Source: Silene conica
Lineage: Eukaryota; Streptophyta; Magnoliopsida; Caryophyllales; Caryophyllaceae
Length of the DNA: 64,000 bases
Direction: 5' to 3'
NCBI GenBank assembly: GCA_029255685.2
Contig: CM055314.2
Span: 12,456,059-12,520,058, forward strand
Part shown: piece by piece, positions 12,500 to 24,403 of the stretch
Position numbering within the stretch: the stretch's first letter is position 1
Layout of the letters: each line of letters opens with the position of its first letter
Notes under the pieces: generated by a model
Database searches by the model: none
Seen by the model: only the letters and a program-made list of their open reading frames with translations
Told to the model about the DNA's origin: nothing
Made by a program: the position numbers and the translations under genes

Positions 12500-14033
12500 T
12501 GCTCTGGCGGCTGGTGGTTTGGTGGTCCTTTTGAGAGCTACTTTGTAACAATCCTTGGCCTCCTCCTGGTCTCCCCGTATCTCCTGAACTCCCCACGGTG
12601 TAGGAAACTTCAGGCACTGGTGATACGTTGACTGGATTGCTCGCATTTCGTGGATCCAGGGCCTGCCAAGAATAACATTGTAAGTAGATGGACCATCAAT
12701 AACTAAGTACCTTACCTGTTTGTTCAGTCCTCCGGCGTAGGTGGGGATGGTGATTTCCCCTAGGGTATGCGCCGTTTCTCCACTGAATCCGACCAGAGGA
12801 ATAACTTTCTTTGTCAGGTCTTTCTCGTCAAATCCCATACTCTTTAGTGCTTCCAGCATTAGTAGGTTGACGGAGCTGCCTGTGTCTACCATGACCTTCC
12901 TGACCTCACAATTTCCAATGTTCAATGTGATAATCAGGGCATCATGATGCTGCTCTGGTACAGCTTCTGCGTCAGTTTCATCAAAGGTTACTGCTGGGAG
13001 GTCCTGCCTTGCTATTCTGCATGATGATTCTGGCTTGTCTCCCTTTGCTGCAGTTACACGTCTCTTAGCTGCTGAGTAGGTGAGCCCACACAGCTCTGAT
13101 CCTCCAGTAATGACATTGACAATTCTATTGCAGGGAGGAGCTGGTGAAGGCTGCACCTGGCTGGCTGCGTTGACTCTGGTGGACTTCTCTAGGAGCAGAT
13201 GGTCCAAATTGCCTCGGTCATACTGGAATCGGACCTCCTTTCTGAGGGTGTAACATTCGTCCGTGGTATGACCTATGTCATCATGAAATTCACATTTTTT
13301 ACTAGCATCACGGCGGTCGTTGAGCCGCTCCTCTCTCTTCTTTGGCCATCTGACTCCTTTGAGTTCTTTCAAGGCCTTTAGCAAGCCAGCTATTCCGGTG
13401 GTAAAACCATACTCACTGACCGTCGGAGGTGGATCTGCATCGTTTTTCCCACCGATGCTCTCGGATACTTTGCTTACTGGCTTGCTGTAGGGCTTTGATC
13501 TTTCATTCCTTTTTTCTACTGGTGCTTTCCTAGACACAGGTTCTGTGTCGTAGATACTTCTTCTGGAGGCAGCGTCTTCTTCCAGCCTCATGGCTGCAAC
13601 TGCGTGGGCCTGTACATCAGCAAAGGCAGTGCATGGGTGCATTGTCAATTGCTTGTACAGGTCTGAATCGTGATGTAACCCCCTGCGGAAGGCTTCAATG
13701 GCAGTGGGTACATCACAATGCGGGATGGCAACCTTTTCCTTGTTGAACCTGGTGAGGTAATCTCGAGTGGTTTCCTCGAATCCTTGAACAATTCTGTATA
13801 GATCGCTGGTCTGCTTCTCTGGTTTCATGCTACTAGCGAACTGCTGATTAAAAGCATTAACCAGATCTGCAAAGGAGGAGATGCTGCGATTGGGCAATCC
13901 CACAAACCAGTGCAGGGCTGCACCGGAGAGGGTTGACCCAAATCCTTTGCACATGCAGGCTTCCTTAAGTGCTCCGGTTGCGATTACCACCATCATTTTC
14001 TGCTTATACTGATTTATGTGGTCCAGAGGGTCG

Positions 14034-15584
14034 TGATACGTGTCTATTTTATGATGTTTTACATCTATTTTTACACGTATTTGGTCGCTCATTTACTATG
14101 TTTTAGCCTTTATTTCCCACAAATTGTGTACTTTCGTATTTTTATGCACTTTTGCAGATTTATGCGGAAAAGAGACGATTTAGCACCAAATCCGTATCCT
14201 CAAGTCTTTTGCTTAATTAAGGAATAAATGGAAAGTCAACTGGAGTCAAAGTCAAAGTATCCAAAGTCAAAATAAGAAGAAAATAGAAGAAATTCTTCGG
14301 GAAGCGGTCGACCGACCGACATTATAGGTCGATCGACTGACCCTGTTCTTTAATAAAGCCCAAATCTCAAGAAAGGCCAAAAATAAAAGAAGCCCAGAAG
14401 GAAGCGGTCGACCGACCCGAATAGTAGGTCGACCGACCAGAGCGGAAGCCCAAACGATTCTTTTCGGAAATAAAATAGAATTAGAGTCTTTAGGAAACTC
14501 TAATCTCTTGCCCTATATAAGCTAATCTTGTAGTTAGGGTTTTGCATCCATTATTATTCAGTTTGAGAAAGATTCCAGAATTCAGTTATTTATTCAGTTA
14601 TTATCAAAGTTTGTAATCTTTCAATAATTCCCAAGCATTCAATAAAGTTAGTTTCTTTCTGCCCTAATTCCAAATTGTGGTAATTACTCTTTTAATCTTG
14701 CTTTATTATCGTTCTTGTTTTTATTACAATTGTTAAGTTAGAATCCCAAGCTTTATTGAATCTTGCATGTTTAGATTATTTACTATATTTACCATGTTTA
14801 ATCCCGTTTTCATATTCATCTTAACAACCATGAGTAGCTAATTTTCATATGTTAGGATGTAGGGGATAATATGCATAGGTAAATAAAATTCAAAAGACCA
14901 ACCTGTAGCAGGACCACGGTCGGCCGACTGGAATAGCTGGTCGGTCGACCGAGGCCGTGGTCGGCCGACTGGAGTAGTCGGTCGGTCGACCACTCGCGTA
15001 TGTTTTCTTATTTCGTCTTTTCTTGTTAATTATAATATCCTGCAATGAGACCAATAGGAGATTTGTAGGATGTTAGTAATGACCTACCCAAGATTGAAAG
15101 ATACGGGAAGGGCATTGGTTTACACCTTAAGACGGATAGGTTACTCAAGGCTGAAAGGTATGTGACCTGGGATTTAGGAATCACCCTTATTGTTGACACC
15201 CAATAATTGTGAGACCTAGGAACTAATAGCATAGGCCGAAAGGAGCTATTAGGTAGCATAGACTTAAAAAGATATGTTGCACCCCCTTACGCGACTGCAA
15301 TACATGTTGACCTTAGGATTTATTTTACCTTAGCTATTTATTACCCAAACATCCTAGCATCCCTTTTTATTATATTTTATTCTCATCTTTTAATTCTTGT
15401 TTTATTTTAATCTTTGCCTTAGATATAGTAATCAACAATCAAACCCCCAAATTTGTTACTTTAAACATTCACATCAAACAATAAACATTCCCCAGCTCCT
15501 TGTGGTTCGACCCTGACTTTCACTATCTATTGTTTAAGTTAGGAATTATAAATTTATCTTTGGTACCCTCAACGACGGGCATCA
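14034..15584 (+). mobile_element. Solo LTR (Athila-like) inserted in gag of Tat copy A
   Basis: 1551 bp with ends TGATACGTG...GGGCATCA, flanked by the 5-bp duplication GGTCG (14029-14033 and 15585-15589). Copy B has the empty site. A TATATAA box at 14514-14520 and a TTCGACCC motif near the 3' end give + orientation. It contains clusters of GGTCGACC-type palindromes (about 14307-14440 and 14920-14993). No internal coding sequence remains, so it arose by LTR-LTR recombination. It resembles the Athila-like 3' LTR downstream in end motifs, but is not the same family copy. Confidence 0.92.
14514..14520 (+). promoter_or_regulatory. TATA box of the solo LTR
   Basis: TATATAA about 480 bp into the LTR, followed by a T/A-rich leader. 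It sets the + orientation. Confidence 0.55.
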
Positions 15585-16758
15585 GGTCGGCCGTACCATC
15601 ATATAGTGTCATGGTTGGTGGCACAAACCCCTTGGGCACATTGATCAAGGCAATATTGTCGATGAATGGTGAATCTGCATAACTGTCCTGGGAAGCTTTC
15701 TCCATGGGCCTTGGCATGCCAGGTATCTTGGTGATCATGTCTTTCAACTCCTGGTAGCGCTGGTCTGAGAGACTGCCTACTCCAGGGAATGGATTGACTG
15801 GCGGAGGGAGGAAGCCTGGAGGGGCTCCTCCCCAGGGGCCTGAGGTCGGGTTGACTGGCGGAGGAAGGAAGCCTAGAGGGGCTCTTCCCCAAGGGCCTGC
15901 GGCTGACTCACTGGCTGCTACAAATGAACTGAAGCCTGGTCCTGGATGCCAACTCACTGCTGACTGCGCTGGTGCTCCTCCTTGCCACCCTCCAGCGCTG
16001 GGCTGGTTCACGGGTGCTGCTCCTACTGAGATCTCCGGCGTTCGTCCGATGGTAGGCTGCGGAGGGGTACCTGAAAAAATTAAAGGGTCAGTCCCAGGGG
16101 GAAAACAAGGCGTAGGATTACCCGCAGGCTGAACTGGTTTGGACTGCGGTGCTCCAAACACGGATGAGTCCAGATCCAGTATCTCTGAGCCACTGCTCGG
16201 GGTGGTGACGCCTAGATCCAGCCTGGTGACGATCTCCTGGGGAATTGGCCGGTTCGACCCTGCTCTCCCGTAGGGGTTGAAGGTCTGCCCAGGCCCTGGC
16301 TGCAACACTCTGAACGGCTGCTCTGGTCGTGCGACTGCGGCGATCTGCTCTCTCAGGTTCAGGTTGTCCTTCTTCAGTCCTTCTATGGCTTCCTGCAGAG
16401 CGCTCATTCCCTGGACCACCATCTGCATTGGATCTGCTTGGGAAACCTGCGGCGGCTGGCCTGCTCCGGGCATCTGGGCTTCTCCACTTCTGTTGGGGCT
16501 GCTTTCTCTGCTCTGCCTTGGAGAAGCTGACACAGGGGGTGATCTGGGAACCTGAGGAGGTTTGCTGGATGGGGCCACAACCCTTGGGGCTGTGGTCTGA
16601 CTTACGACCAGGGACGGTCCTGCGAGACCAGCAGGTACAGTAGGGTTGGTCCCACTGGACTGGGCTGGCATGCTCTGGGAACTGGAAGGGTTAGCTCTGG
16701 TCCCAGACATGTTCTTTGTGATGAAATGACGGTTTTATATATTGGAATGCGCACTATT

Positions 16759-16775
16759 CCCCACGGTGGGCGCCA
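16759..16775 (-). promoter_or_regulatory. Primer binding site of Tat copy A
   Basis: On the - strand TGGCGCCCACCGTGGGG lies three bases inside the 5' LTR. It starts with the TGG expected for a tRNA 3' end. I do not assign the tRNA. Confidence 0.75.
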
Positions 16776-16778
16776 AAT

Positions 16779-17303
16779 TGTTTTGGTAAAATTTCTACCG
16801 GGTCAATGTTTATGTGATGCGGGTCAAAGTGTCAACCAATATAAAGACTAACGTAGAAAATGAATACGAAAATTAAAGAGATAAACAACGACACAAGAGA
16901 TTTTTGGTGACGCGGAAAAACCCGTTGAGGGAAACAACCGCGGGGGGAACGGAATCCCACCAATATTTTTACTATGATCGAAGATTTTCACTGTAGGGAC
17001 GGATTACAAGTATTTTTCGAGAGTAGTAGGGTTTTACAACGTATGAACTGAATTAATAAAATGCCCTAGCTTCCTTTTTATAGTTGCGGATTTGAGCTCA
17101 ATCAATTCGGTTTCTGGTGCTGGAATATGGGAGGGAATATAGGGGAATATCCTCTTAGGGTTTTGACCCGTTCCCTTCCTTCAACAGCTCTTTTTCTGCT
17201 CTGGTCTGCGTCTAGTCTGCGTCTAGTCTGCGTCTGTAATGGGCTGCTGCTCCTTGGACTACTTATGGGCCCAGCATTGTGATGAGGATTTTTGGGCTAA
17301 ACA
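16779..17303 (-). repeat. 5' LTR of Tat copy A
   Basis: 525 bp, nearly identical to 5496-6020. TATA-like CTATAAAAAG on the - strand at about 17074-17083. Followed by the ACTAT duplication. Confidence 0.95.
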
Positions 17304-17308
17304 ACTAT

Positions 17309-17751
17309 CATTCGAAGTGGGAAAGGAAGTGGCGGAGTTTGAACTTCCGGAAGCTCCCGATACAAGTTACAAGGGAAAGAATGTTGGCATGGTTGCAAAT
17401 TTGATGTTGAATGATGTCCCTAAGATGTTTGATGAAAAGGGAATCATGAAAAGTATGACTTTGAAGAATGAGGATGCTAGTTTTACTAGCGGGAAGTTAT
17501 TTGTTCCGGAAAAGAGAGACCATGATGAAGAACAACAAAAACCAAGTTGTGCTAGTTCTTTCAAGGACCCGTTGGTCGAAAAAGGGGACCTAGAGGAGCT
17601 AATTGCCGGAAAAGATGTCAAGGGTCAAAAGTTGAAAATGTGTGGAGCGGGACTTGCTCATGAAAACAAGGTGGAAGCTACGGCCGAAGCCTTTGACCGT
17701 TTTCTAAGGTCTTTGGCTAGCATGGACGAGGTTCCCGTCTACAAAAATTGA
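17309..17751 (+). pseudogene. Athila-like post-protease segment
   Basis: This is the continuation of the Athila-like frame after Tat copy A. Joined to the bases before 5491, it reads the strand following the GRPFLATGG motif (LSFEVGKEVAEFEL). About 130 residues of charged sequence follow, to the stop after EVPVYKN at 17749-17751. No RT, RNase H or integrase follows, although Athila elements normally have them next. The host element was therefore internally deleted or a non-autonomous derivative. Confidence 0.75.
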
Positions 17752-18789
17752 AGAATGTTCATGAAAGGTTTGGTGGAGTCACTTAACAACCACCGTTTGT
17801 AAGTATTAGTCTCTTTTCCTTCTTGTAGTTTGCATGTTAGTTTAATGGTTAGTTCGTTTTTTTAGTTTAATTTTTAGCTTGCATGAGAGATTTGGATGTG
17901 TTTGTTGCTTGTTTGTGGGTAATTCATGAGTATAGTCAGAGGATTATAGGCAAAACCGTTGTTGGCAAAGTCGATTTTTATGTTCAATTAAATTATTTTT
18001 CGAAATTGTGTACAGGTACTCCCAGCCGGCCTACCGGCCGACGGTCACATACCGGCTGGGAGGACCTGGACACATTTCTGTTTTTGATGACTTATTTGGG
18101 CAGATTTCAGATTTTGCATCCCCAGCCTGTACCAAACTGGTAGCCGATCAGCCGGTTGAGAAGACGTTTTACTTATTCAAAATTCGAAAATTCAAGAAGA
18201 CTTGATTCCCAGCCGGTAGGCCGGCAGCCGGTCCACCGGCTGAGAATCATGAAGTGTGACCCATTGTGAAGAAAAAGAGGCAAAGGAGAAGCATCCCCAG
18301 CCGGTCGGCCGGCAGTCGGTCCGCCGGCTGGGAGTTTTTATAAGTGAAGCAATTGAAGAAAAAGAAGACGAAGAAGGTTCCCCAGCCGGTCGGCCGGCAG
18401 CCGGTCCGCCGGCTGGGAGCTTTTGTGAGTGAGGTTGAAGAAGAAGAGAAGACGAAGGGAGTTAGTGAAGAAGGATTTTGAGCCGGTCGGCCGGCAGCCG
18501 GTCCGCCGGCTCATAATCAGTTCCTTAGAAAATTTCCGCAAAAAATGAAAAAACCCAAACCCTAACTCTCAGCCGGTCGACCGGCGGCCGGTCCCAGACC
18601 GGCTGAGAGTCGTCTGTTCGCGAGAATTAAAACACGACACCCCTTTCATTTTGCCTCATTTCCCTTCATTTCTTCATCTCTCTTCCTTATTTCCTCCTCT
18701 CCCTCTCATCCCTTACCTTCAAAAACCCATCAAAACTCTCCCAAATCAAAATCCCCTTCACTCCCTCATCACCTTACCTCAAAATAGCC
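17752..18789. other. Athila-like non-coding region with GC-rich palindromes
   Basis: No credible gene. The stretch 18014-18606 carries six or seven GC-rich inverted motifs (see separate entry). The end (18640-18789) is a C/T-rich leader before the next ATG. Confidence 0.65.
18014..18606. repeat. Cluster of CCAGCCGGT..ACCGGCTGG palindromes
   Basis: Each unit is a 35-45 bp near-palindrome with arms such as CCCAGCCGGTCGGCCGGC and CCGGCTGGG, spaced by 50-70 bp of GAAGAAG-rich sequence. The same motif family recurs in the element's own 3' LTR (53113-53570). Confidence 0.85.
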
Positions 18790-19032
18790 ATGTCTGGAAG
18801 AACGGAAAGGAGGTCAAAGTCAAGACACGACCCGAGGGTGGAGCAAGAAGTGCAGAATGTGATGGATAGTAGCAACATTGGTCCGGATCCTTGATTTCCC
18901 GGCCTCCAATTTGCCACCATACAACAGAAAGGTAACTTCACTTACTTTAAACATTGCCCCTTTCATCCGTCTAGGTTCATTGATAGGGCAGGTTTGAGGG
19001 AGATTGGGATTGAGAAAATTACTGGAGATTTG
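18790..19032 (+). pseudogene. Second Athila-like ORF, 5' fragment
   Basis: Begins ATGTCTGGAAGAACGG and reads a basic N-terminus (SGRTERRSKSRHDPR). After an in-frame TGA it continues with SRFIDRAGLREIGIEKI, which resembles the start of the second (env-region) ORF found in Athila-type elements. It is cut by the Copia LTR at 19033, and the rest was not found downstream. Assignment is tentative. Confidence 0.5.
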
Positions 19033-20032
19033 TGTTGGGGCTGGTGTCCTTGACAATTAAATACAATGACTTATTAAATCTCTTTAAGGATCACAAGGGC
19101 ATACTTCAGTATTATTATCAGTTGATCCACGTTTATCAATAACGGTTGGCTTGCTAGATAAGTTTGACGTTATTGTCATACGGATGGCGGTGATCAACTG
19201 GCCCCTATACGTCACACCTATAGGACACGTTTGAGAGATGTGAAGGTATGAAAATACAGTCACATTTATGCCGGATACGACTAAACAGTTAGTCAGAGGT
19301 ATTGACTACTAAATTAGTCAATAAGATGTTGAGATTATTATTTAATACGGATTAAATAATTTTAGCTAATACGGATTACATGATTAATTCGTAAATTAAA
19401 TATAAACGGTTATATTTAATTATATATTGTATTCGCGTATTAATATAAACAGTTATATTAATTTGGGTAATTATACAATATCGTAATTTTATCAGACCAT
19501 TATTAATACATCGACTGCATTAATATCTGATAACATGTATACGATTTATAATAAATACCCGCGAATTATATTTTAGCAATTGGGTCGAATCACGCATTGG
19601 AATAAGGTAAGAGTGGAAAGCCCACTCCTACCCAATATCCAATTCGGCCGACCAGGGCTACATAAGGAGAGTCCTTCTCCTTATGTCAGGGACTCTTGGT
19701 TTTAACTGTTGAATCATAATTCTCACAATTAGGGTTTTTGAGAGCATTCATCTCCCAAAAACTCAGATCTCACATCTAAAACCTCAATAGCTCTCCCCAT
19801 ATTGCAAGGCAATTGGAGAGTATTTTCTAGCACACGCGGCATCATCTCAAACAAAGTCTTGGGTGCAAGTTATAGGAGGGAATTTACTTTAATTCCTGTT
19901 CTTAGGCCTATTCAAGCAAGGACCCAAGGTTGTATTCTTTTTCATGTTTTATTTATCTTATGACAATAATCACAACTGTAATTTTCATTATAATCCTTCA
20001 AGTTAGGGCGAATACATGCTTTATTCCCCACA
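19033..20032 (+). repeat. 5' LTR of the Copia element
   Basis: About 1000 bp from TGTTGGGG to CCCCACA, which are short inverted ends. The base before it is the end of the Athila-like ORF (ATTTG). The partner LTR is missing, so the duplication cannot be confirmed. Confidence 0.8.
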
Positions 20033-20034
20033 AG

Positions 20035-20047
20035 TGGTATCAGAGCC
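20035..20047 (+). promoter_or_regulatory. Primer binding site of the Copia element
   Basis: TGGTATCAGAGCC, the classical complement of the initiator methionine tRNA 3' end used by plant Copia elements. Confidence 0.92.
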
Positions 20048-21404
20048 AAGGCCATGAAATTTTACTTTTGTGTTTTTCATAGGTTTTTTATTTAAAAATT
20101 TTGAAAAAGCGTGTTCTGTCGCTGTGTCGGTCGGTCGACCCCTAGTTGCGGTCGGTCGACCGCCTCCCACGTAGGTTTTCTGTTTTTGACAGTTTCCTTT
20201 TGTGAGATATCGATCTTGTTTTTCGATTCTTGTTTACATATTGTTAATTAATCGATATTCTTGACAATATGTGAACCCTTGTTGATGTTTATTTTGATTT
20301 ACTCGTTTTAATCAAAGTTTATAAAAAGGTAAAAACTTGTTTTGTTTTCAAAAGATGCAGCGTTTTGCATTTTCTGAAACTCGTTTTTACTGTTTGATGG
20401 TCGGTCGACCTGACTGATAGGCCGGTCGACCGATTACGCTGTTGCAAAATTTTTTGTTTCTCGTCTGTAGGTCGGTCGACCTCGCCCCCTGTAACAGACG
20501 TCGTTTTTTTTATTTTTCGAAAATAACCTGTTTTATTTTCCCATGGCCTTTAGTAATATACTATATACGGAAATAGTATATTATTAATTTTGTGAAACGA
20601 TTCACACTCGTTTGATACATATTATTTTAAAATGGTTTAAGATAATGGATTATAAATTTATTAAAATTGGGTGATTAAAACGGTATAATCACATAATTTT
20701 AATCCCGTAAGGTGGTTTGGTAAAAATTTGTTTATCATAATAACAGTATTATGTCATGAATGAATTTTGTTTTAGTTGATGCATTTTATTTATCGTCTTG
20801 TTGAATGCCTTGTGAATGCTTTCAATAACGTATTTATTTTTGCAAACGGTTGTAACTTAGTGTGGCCTTAGTAGATTGTGTTACCGTAATGATGGAACAC
20901 AGTCTTGCTTGTAATTTTGAGATCTTGAATCTCCGTTTTGGGTTTTTGCCATGTAATTACTTTTGTATTTATATTAGAATGTAAATAGGGTTATATTTGT
21001 AATTTAAATTATTAATTTTGTGAAGACCAAAGACGGAGACCGGATGCTCACTCCCGCTGCAAGGACCAAGATGGAACATCAAGACAAGCTTCTAGGGTCC
21101 AATGGTGGATTCCAAGTTGTTTTATGTTTATTTTGGTAGGATAAGCCACACTAGGACCTTTTATTTACGTTTATTGCATTTATTTTATGCTTTCATCGAT
21201 AATAGCTTGCATCATATTCCGCCTAAAACCAAACCACCTATAACATGCCTGAAAACTGACTCATGTAGAGGTTACGCGTTAGTTTTCTGTGACAATACAG
21301 ATGTCACATGTCAATTGCAAAGCCATCACTTTATTTCATTCATTCACGCAAATGCTAGATATTAGTTCACTTAAAATGGATAAATATAAAGTTGATGGGG
21401 TCTT
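20048..21404 (+). other. Copia leader, first part (non-coding)
   Basis: No gene seen. It contains three clusters of GGTCGGTCGACC-type palindromes (about 20131-20163, 20399-20437, 20468-20483). The leader resumes at 42965-43395 after Tat copy B. Confidence 0.7.
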
Positions 21405-21929
21405 TGTTTAGCCCAAAAATCCTCATCACAATGTTGGGCCCATAAGTAGTCCCAGGAGCAGCAGCCCATTACAGAAGCAGATCAGACGCAGACTAGACGC
21501 AGACCAGAGCAGAAAAAGAGCTGTTGAAGGGAGGGAACGGGTCAAAACCCTAAGAGGATATTCCCCTATATTCCCTCCCATATTCCAGCACCAGAAACCG
21601 AATTGAGTGAGCTCAAATCCGCAACTATAAAAAGGAAGCTAGGGCATTTTATTAATCCAGTTCATGCGTGGTAAAACCCTACTACTCTCGAAAAATACTT
21701 GTAATCCGTCTCTACAGTGAGAATCTTCGATCATAGTAAAAATATTGGTGGGATTCCGTTCCCCCCGCGGTTGTTTCCCTCAACGGGTTTTTCCGCGTCA
21801 CCAAAAATCTCTTGTGTCGTTGTTTATCTCTTTAATTTTCGTATTCATTTTCTACGTTAATCTTTATATTGGTTGACACTTTGACCCGCATCACATAAAC
21901 ATTGACCCGGTAGAAATTTTACCAAAACA
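21405..21929 (+). repeat. 5' LTR of Tat copy B
   Basis: 525 bp, TGTTTAGCCC to CCAAAACA, with a TATA-like CTATAAAAAG near 21624. Confidence 0.95.
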
Positions 21930-21932
21930 ATT

Positions 21933-21949
21933 TGGCGCCCACCGTGGGG
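21933..21949 (+). promoter_or_regulatory. Primer binding site of Tat copy B
   Basis: TGGCGCCCACCGTGGGG three bases after the 5' LTR, identical to copy A. Confidence 0.75.
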
Positions 21950-22493
21950 CATAGTGCGCATTCCAATATTTAAAATCGTTATCTCGCCACAACAAGCATG
22001 TCTGGGACCAAAGCCAACCCTTCCAGTTCTCAGAGCATGCCAGCCCAGTCCAGTGGGACCAGCCCTACTGTGCCCGTTGGTCTTGCAGGACCACCCCTGG
22101 TCGTAAGTCAGACCACAGCCCCAAGGGTTGTGGCCCCGTCCAGCAAACCTCCTCAGGTTCCCAGATCACCCCCTGTGTCTGCTTCTCCAAGGCAGAGCAG
22201 AGAGAGCAGCCCTAGCAGGAGTGGAGAAGCCCAGATACCTGGAGCAGGCCAGCAGCCGCAGGTTCCCCGAACAGATCCAATGCAGATGGTGGTCCAGGGA
22301 ATGAGTGCTCTGCAGGAAGCCATAGAGGGGCTGAAGAAGGACAACCTGAACCTGAGAGAGCAGATCGCCGCAGTCGCACGTCCAGAGCAGCCATCCAGGG
22401 TGTTGCAGCCAGGGCCTGGGCAGACCTTCAACCCCTTCGGGAGAGCAGGGTCGAACCGGCCAATTCCCCACACTAGTACAAAAACACCCTATT

Positions 22494-22745
22494 GCGTCAA
22501 GTGATTTGCGTCGGTTCTAAAAGAACTGACGCAAAAGGGGCTTAATTTGGGCGGGAGTCCAGTTTTTCACTATAGATAAGTTATTTGCGTCAGTTCTTAA
22601 GAAGGAACTGACGTTTTTGAGTCAATACTTTTGCGTCAGTTTCGCGCTAAACTGATGTATTTAACTAAAACACACCCTATTGTGTCAGTTGTTTTTCAAA
22701 ACAGACGTATTTGTCTATAAGCTTTTGCTTCAGTTGTGCAATAAA
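22494..22745. repeat. Left subterminal repeats of the inner CACTA element
   Basis: Repeated 10-13 bp motifs around TTGCGTCAGTTCT and the inverse, also found at the right end. They are likely transposase binding sites, by analogy to En/Spm. Confidence 0.8.
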
Positions 22746-23029
22746 ACTGAGGTATTTAATATAAAGTAAAATAGAAAACCTACAGTATCTAATAATAATA
22801 CGGTAAATAAAATAAGGAATTTGAATTCACTATTCTTTTCCATAATCAAATTAACATACACAAACGAACGAACCCTTGCTTCAATTCATCAGTTCGTCAG
22901 TTCCGTAGTTCGTCGTCCATCTTCATCAAATTCATCAGTTCTTCAACTTCAATTTCAACTTCAGCAGTTCCTTAGTTTTCGTCGTCCATCTTCAATTTCG
23001 CTCAAACCCTTGCTTTTTCGCCGATTACT

Positions 23030-24385
23030 GTAAGTTTTATTCGCTCTTCTTTGTCTATTTAGACTAGCTGTTCCTAATTTGTTGTTGTTACTGTGAATTT
23101 TGGCCTTACTTTCTCGTTTTAGTGACTAAATTGTTTCAAGAGTAGTCAGACCAAGTTGGGATTTGTTAGATTTCTGGGACTTGGGAAGATTGTAATGATT
23201 CCCATAGAATTAATCCGGAAGGAGATTAAGATTGCCCAAGTGATGGAGGAGTTTGAATGAAGATCGATTTTTATTAGGTTTGATCAGAGGGTTAAAACAG
23301 AATTTTTATTAGTTGAGATACAATACAAGTTTTTTTTTGAACGGATGCCAATGATTTAAGAGTTGGGTCGTATTAATATCGAATCTTAGAAAGAGAGTTT
23401 TTATCAGTCTCTTTTATTTGTTAAAGTAGTTTACTAGTATGTTGGCGAGTGAAGGACCAAACTATGTAAATTAATTGTCCCAAATACCAAACCATGGCAG
23501 TCAAAGAGCTTCGTCGATCTCCAGTTTCATAGAAAAATGAGACTGAACTACCAGCTTCAAAGAAAAAATGACTTCTTTCGTTGCTTTGAATTCTTGCTTG
23601 TTGTCGGATTCCTGTCCTGCCATATTGTATGGGAGGTACGATGATCCCTTTCTTTTTATCCACAGTACCAGCATCATCATCCTCATATACTACACCCATT
23701 CAAACGTACTCTAGCCAAATAAAACGCTGAATGTAGTGCGAGTGGACAGGAATGTAGTGCGGAGTTGGCAGCAGAGACGGGATGTCTGTCTGCGGCTGCT
23801 GCAAGTAGATTAGCAGATATGGCTGGAGTATGGGACAAGTGCTGCTGTAACTGGGCAGTGTTATGCTGATAGAGCAAGGGGCTGTCCAGTATCTGCAGAA
23901 GTCGAGGAGAGGACAGTAGGCTGCTGAACAGACTGTTCAGGTCTGGCAGTGTGCAGCATTACTGCTCTGCAGTCTGTATTGGGTCGTTTAAACAAGGCAG
24001 TAGCTTAGAAAGTATGACTAATTTTTTTTGGATCAGGTCAAGGAACAACCAAGCCAAGTGTAGGCTCAATTGGGTCAATTTGAGCTAAGTAATTGAAATG
24101 GGTTCGAATTGCATAGTTTACAAGCCACTGTCAATGTAGAAATTTGTAGGTGTGGTGCTATGGTACGCATAGGGTACATTCAACCTTTGGGTAGTTGGTT
24201 ATAGGTTCCCATTATAGTGGTTGCTAGGTTCTTGCTAGGCATTAAGCTAATAGTAGGGAACTCATATGTAAATTCGCCTTGAAATGTACTTGCTTAGTTG
24301 ATTATTCCTCAAACTTCAGCCTATGTACTAGCTACCCTAGGTTCATTGTTAGGACAACTCTAATAAAAGTTATTATTTTTTTTAG
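23030..24385 (+). other. Likely 5'-UTR intron of the tnp2 transposase gene
   Basis: A donor ACT|GTAAGT at 23030 and an acceptor TTTTTTTAG at 24385 bracket a stretch with no transposase coding. On the - strand, 23421-23699 has an open frame of 92 codons I do not recognise; it might be captured host sequence. Otherwise nothing seen. Confidence 0.45.
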
Positions 24386-24403
24386 CGGTTTATTGTGCTG
24401 GCT

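Larger units (their letters stand above)
12497..16710 (-). pseudogene. gag: gag-protease of Tat copy A, split by a solo LTR
   Basis: Starts at the ATG ending at 16710, 69 bases inside the 5' LTR. The first segment (16710 to about 15585) is Pro/Ser/Gly-rich with repeated PPPVNP-type units. The frame resumes at 14033 after the solo LTR. The second segment holds the retrotransposon gag core (ALHWFVGLP, FNQQFASS, GFEETTRDYL), a zinc-knuckle-like motif (CEFHDDIGHTTDEC) and an aspartic protease with VDTGSSVNLL and VILGRPW. If the solo LTR and one duplication are ignored, the whole gag-protease frame is open to the TAG at 12497. It sits in the same frame as pol. Confidence 0.93.
5496..17303 (-). mobile_element. 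Tat-lineage Ty3/gypsy retrotransposon, copy A
   Basis: An 11.8-kb element on the - strand with 525-bp LTRs (5496-6020 and 16779-17303), TG...CA ends and a 5-bp duplication ACTAT (5491-5495 and 17304-17308). Coding order is gag, protease, RT, RNase H, a second RNase H-like domain, integrase, then an antisense spliced gene, polypurine tract and 3' LTR. The lack of a chromodomain, the double RNase H and the antisense gene fit the Tat lineage. I count about three differences between the two LTRs, so insertion is recent. A solo LTR interrupts gag. The Athila-like host frame resumes directly after it. Confidence 0.95.

Noticed and set aside
15794..16643. Long frames on the + strand across gag of Tat copy A
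   Set aside because: They mirror the proline-rich gag coding on the other strand and have no independent support; the same applies to 22153-22473 and 33910-34248.
23421..23877. Minus-strand frames between the left CACTA end and the transposase
   Set aside because: No recognisable family, no clear splice sites; kept only as a note within the likely 5' intron.
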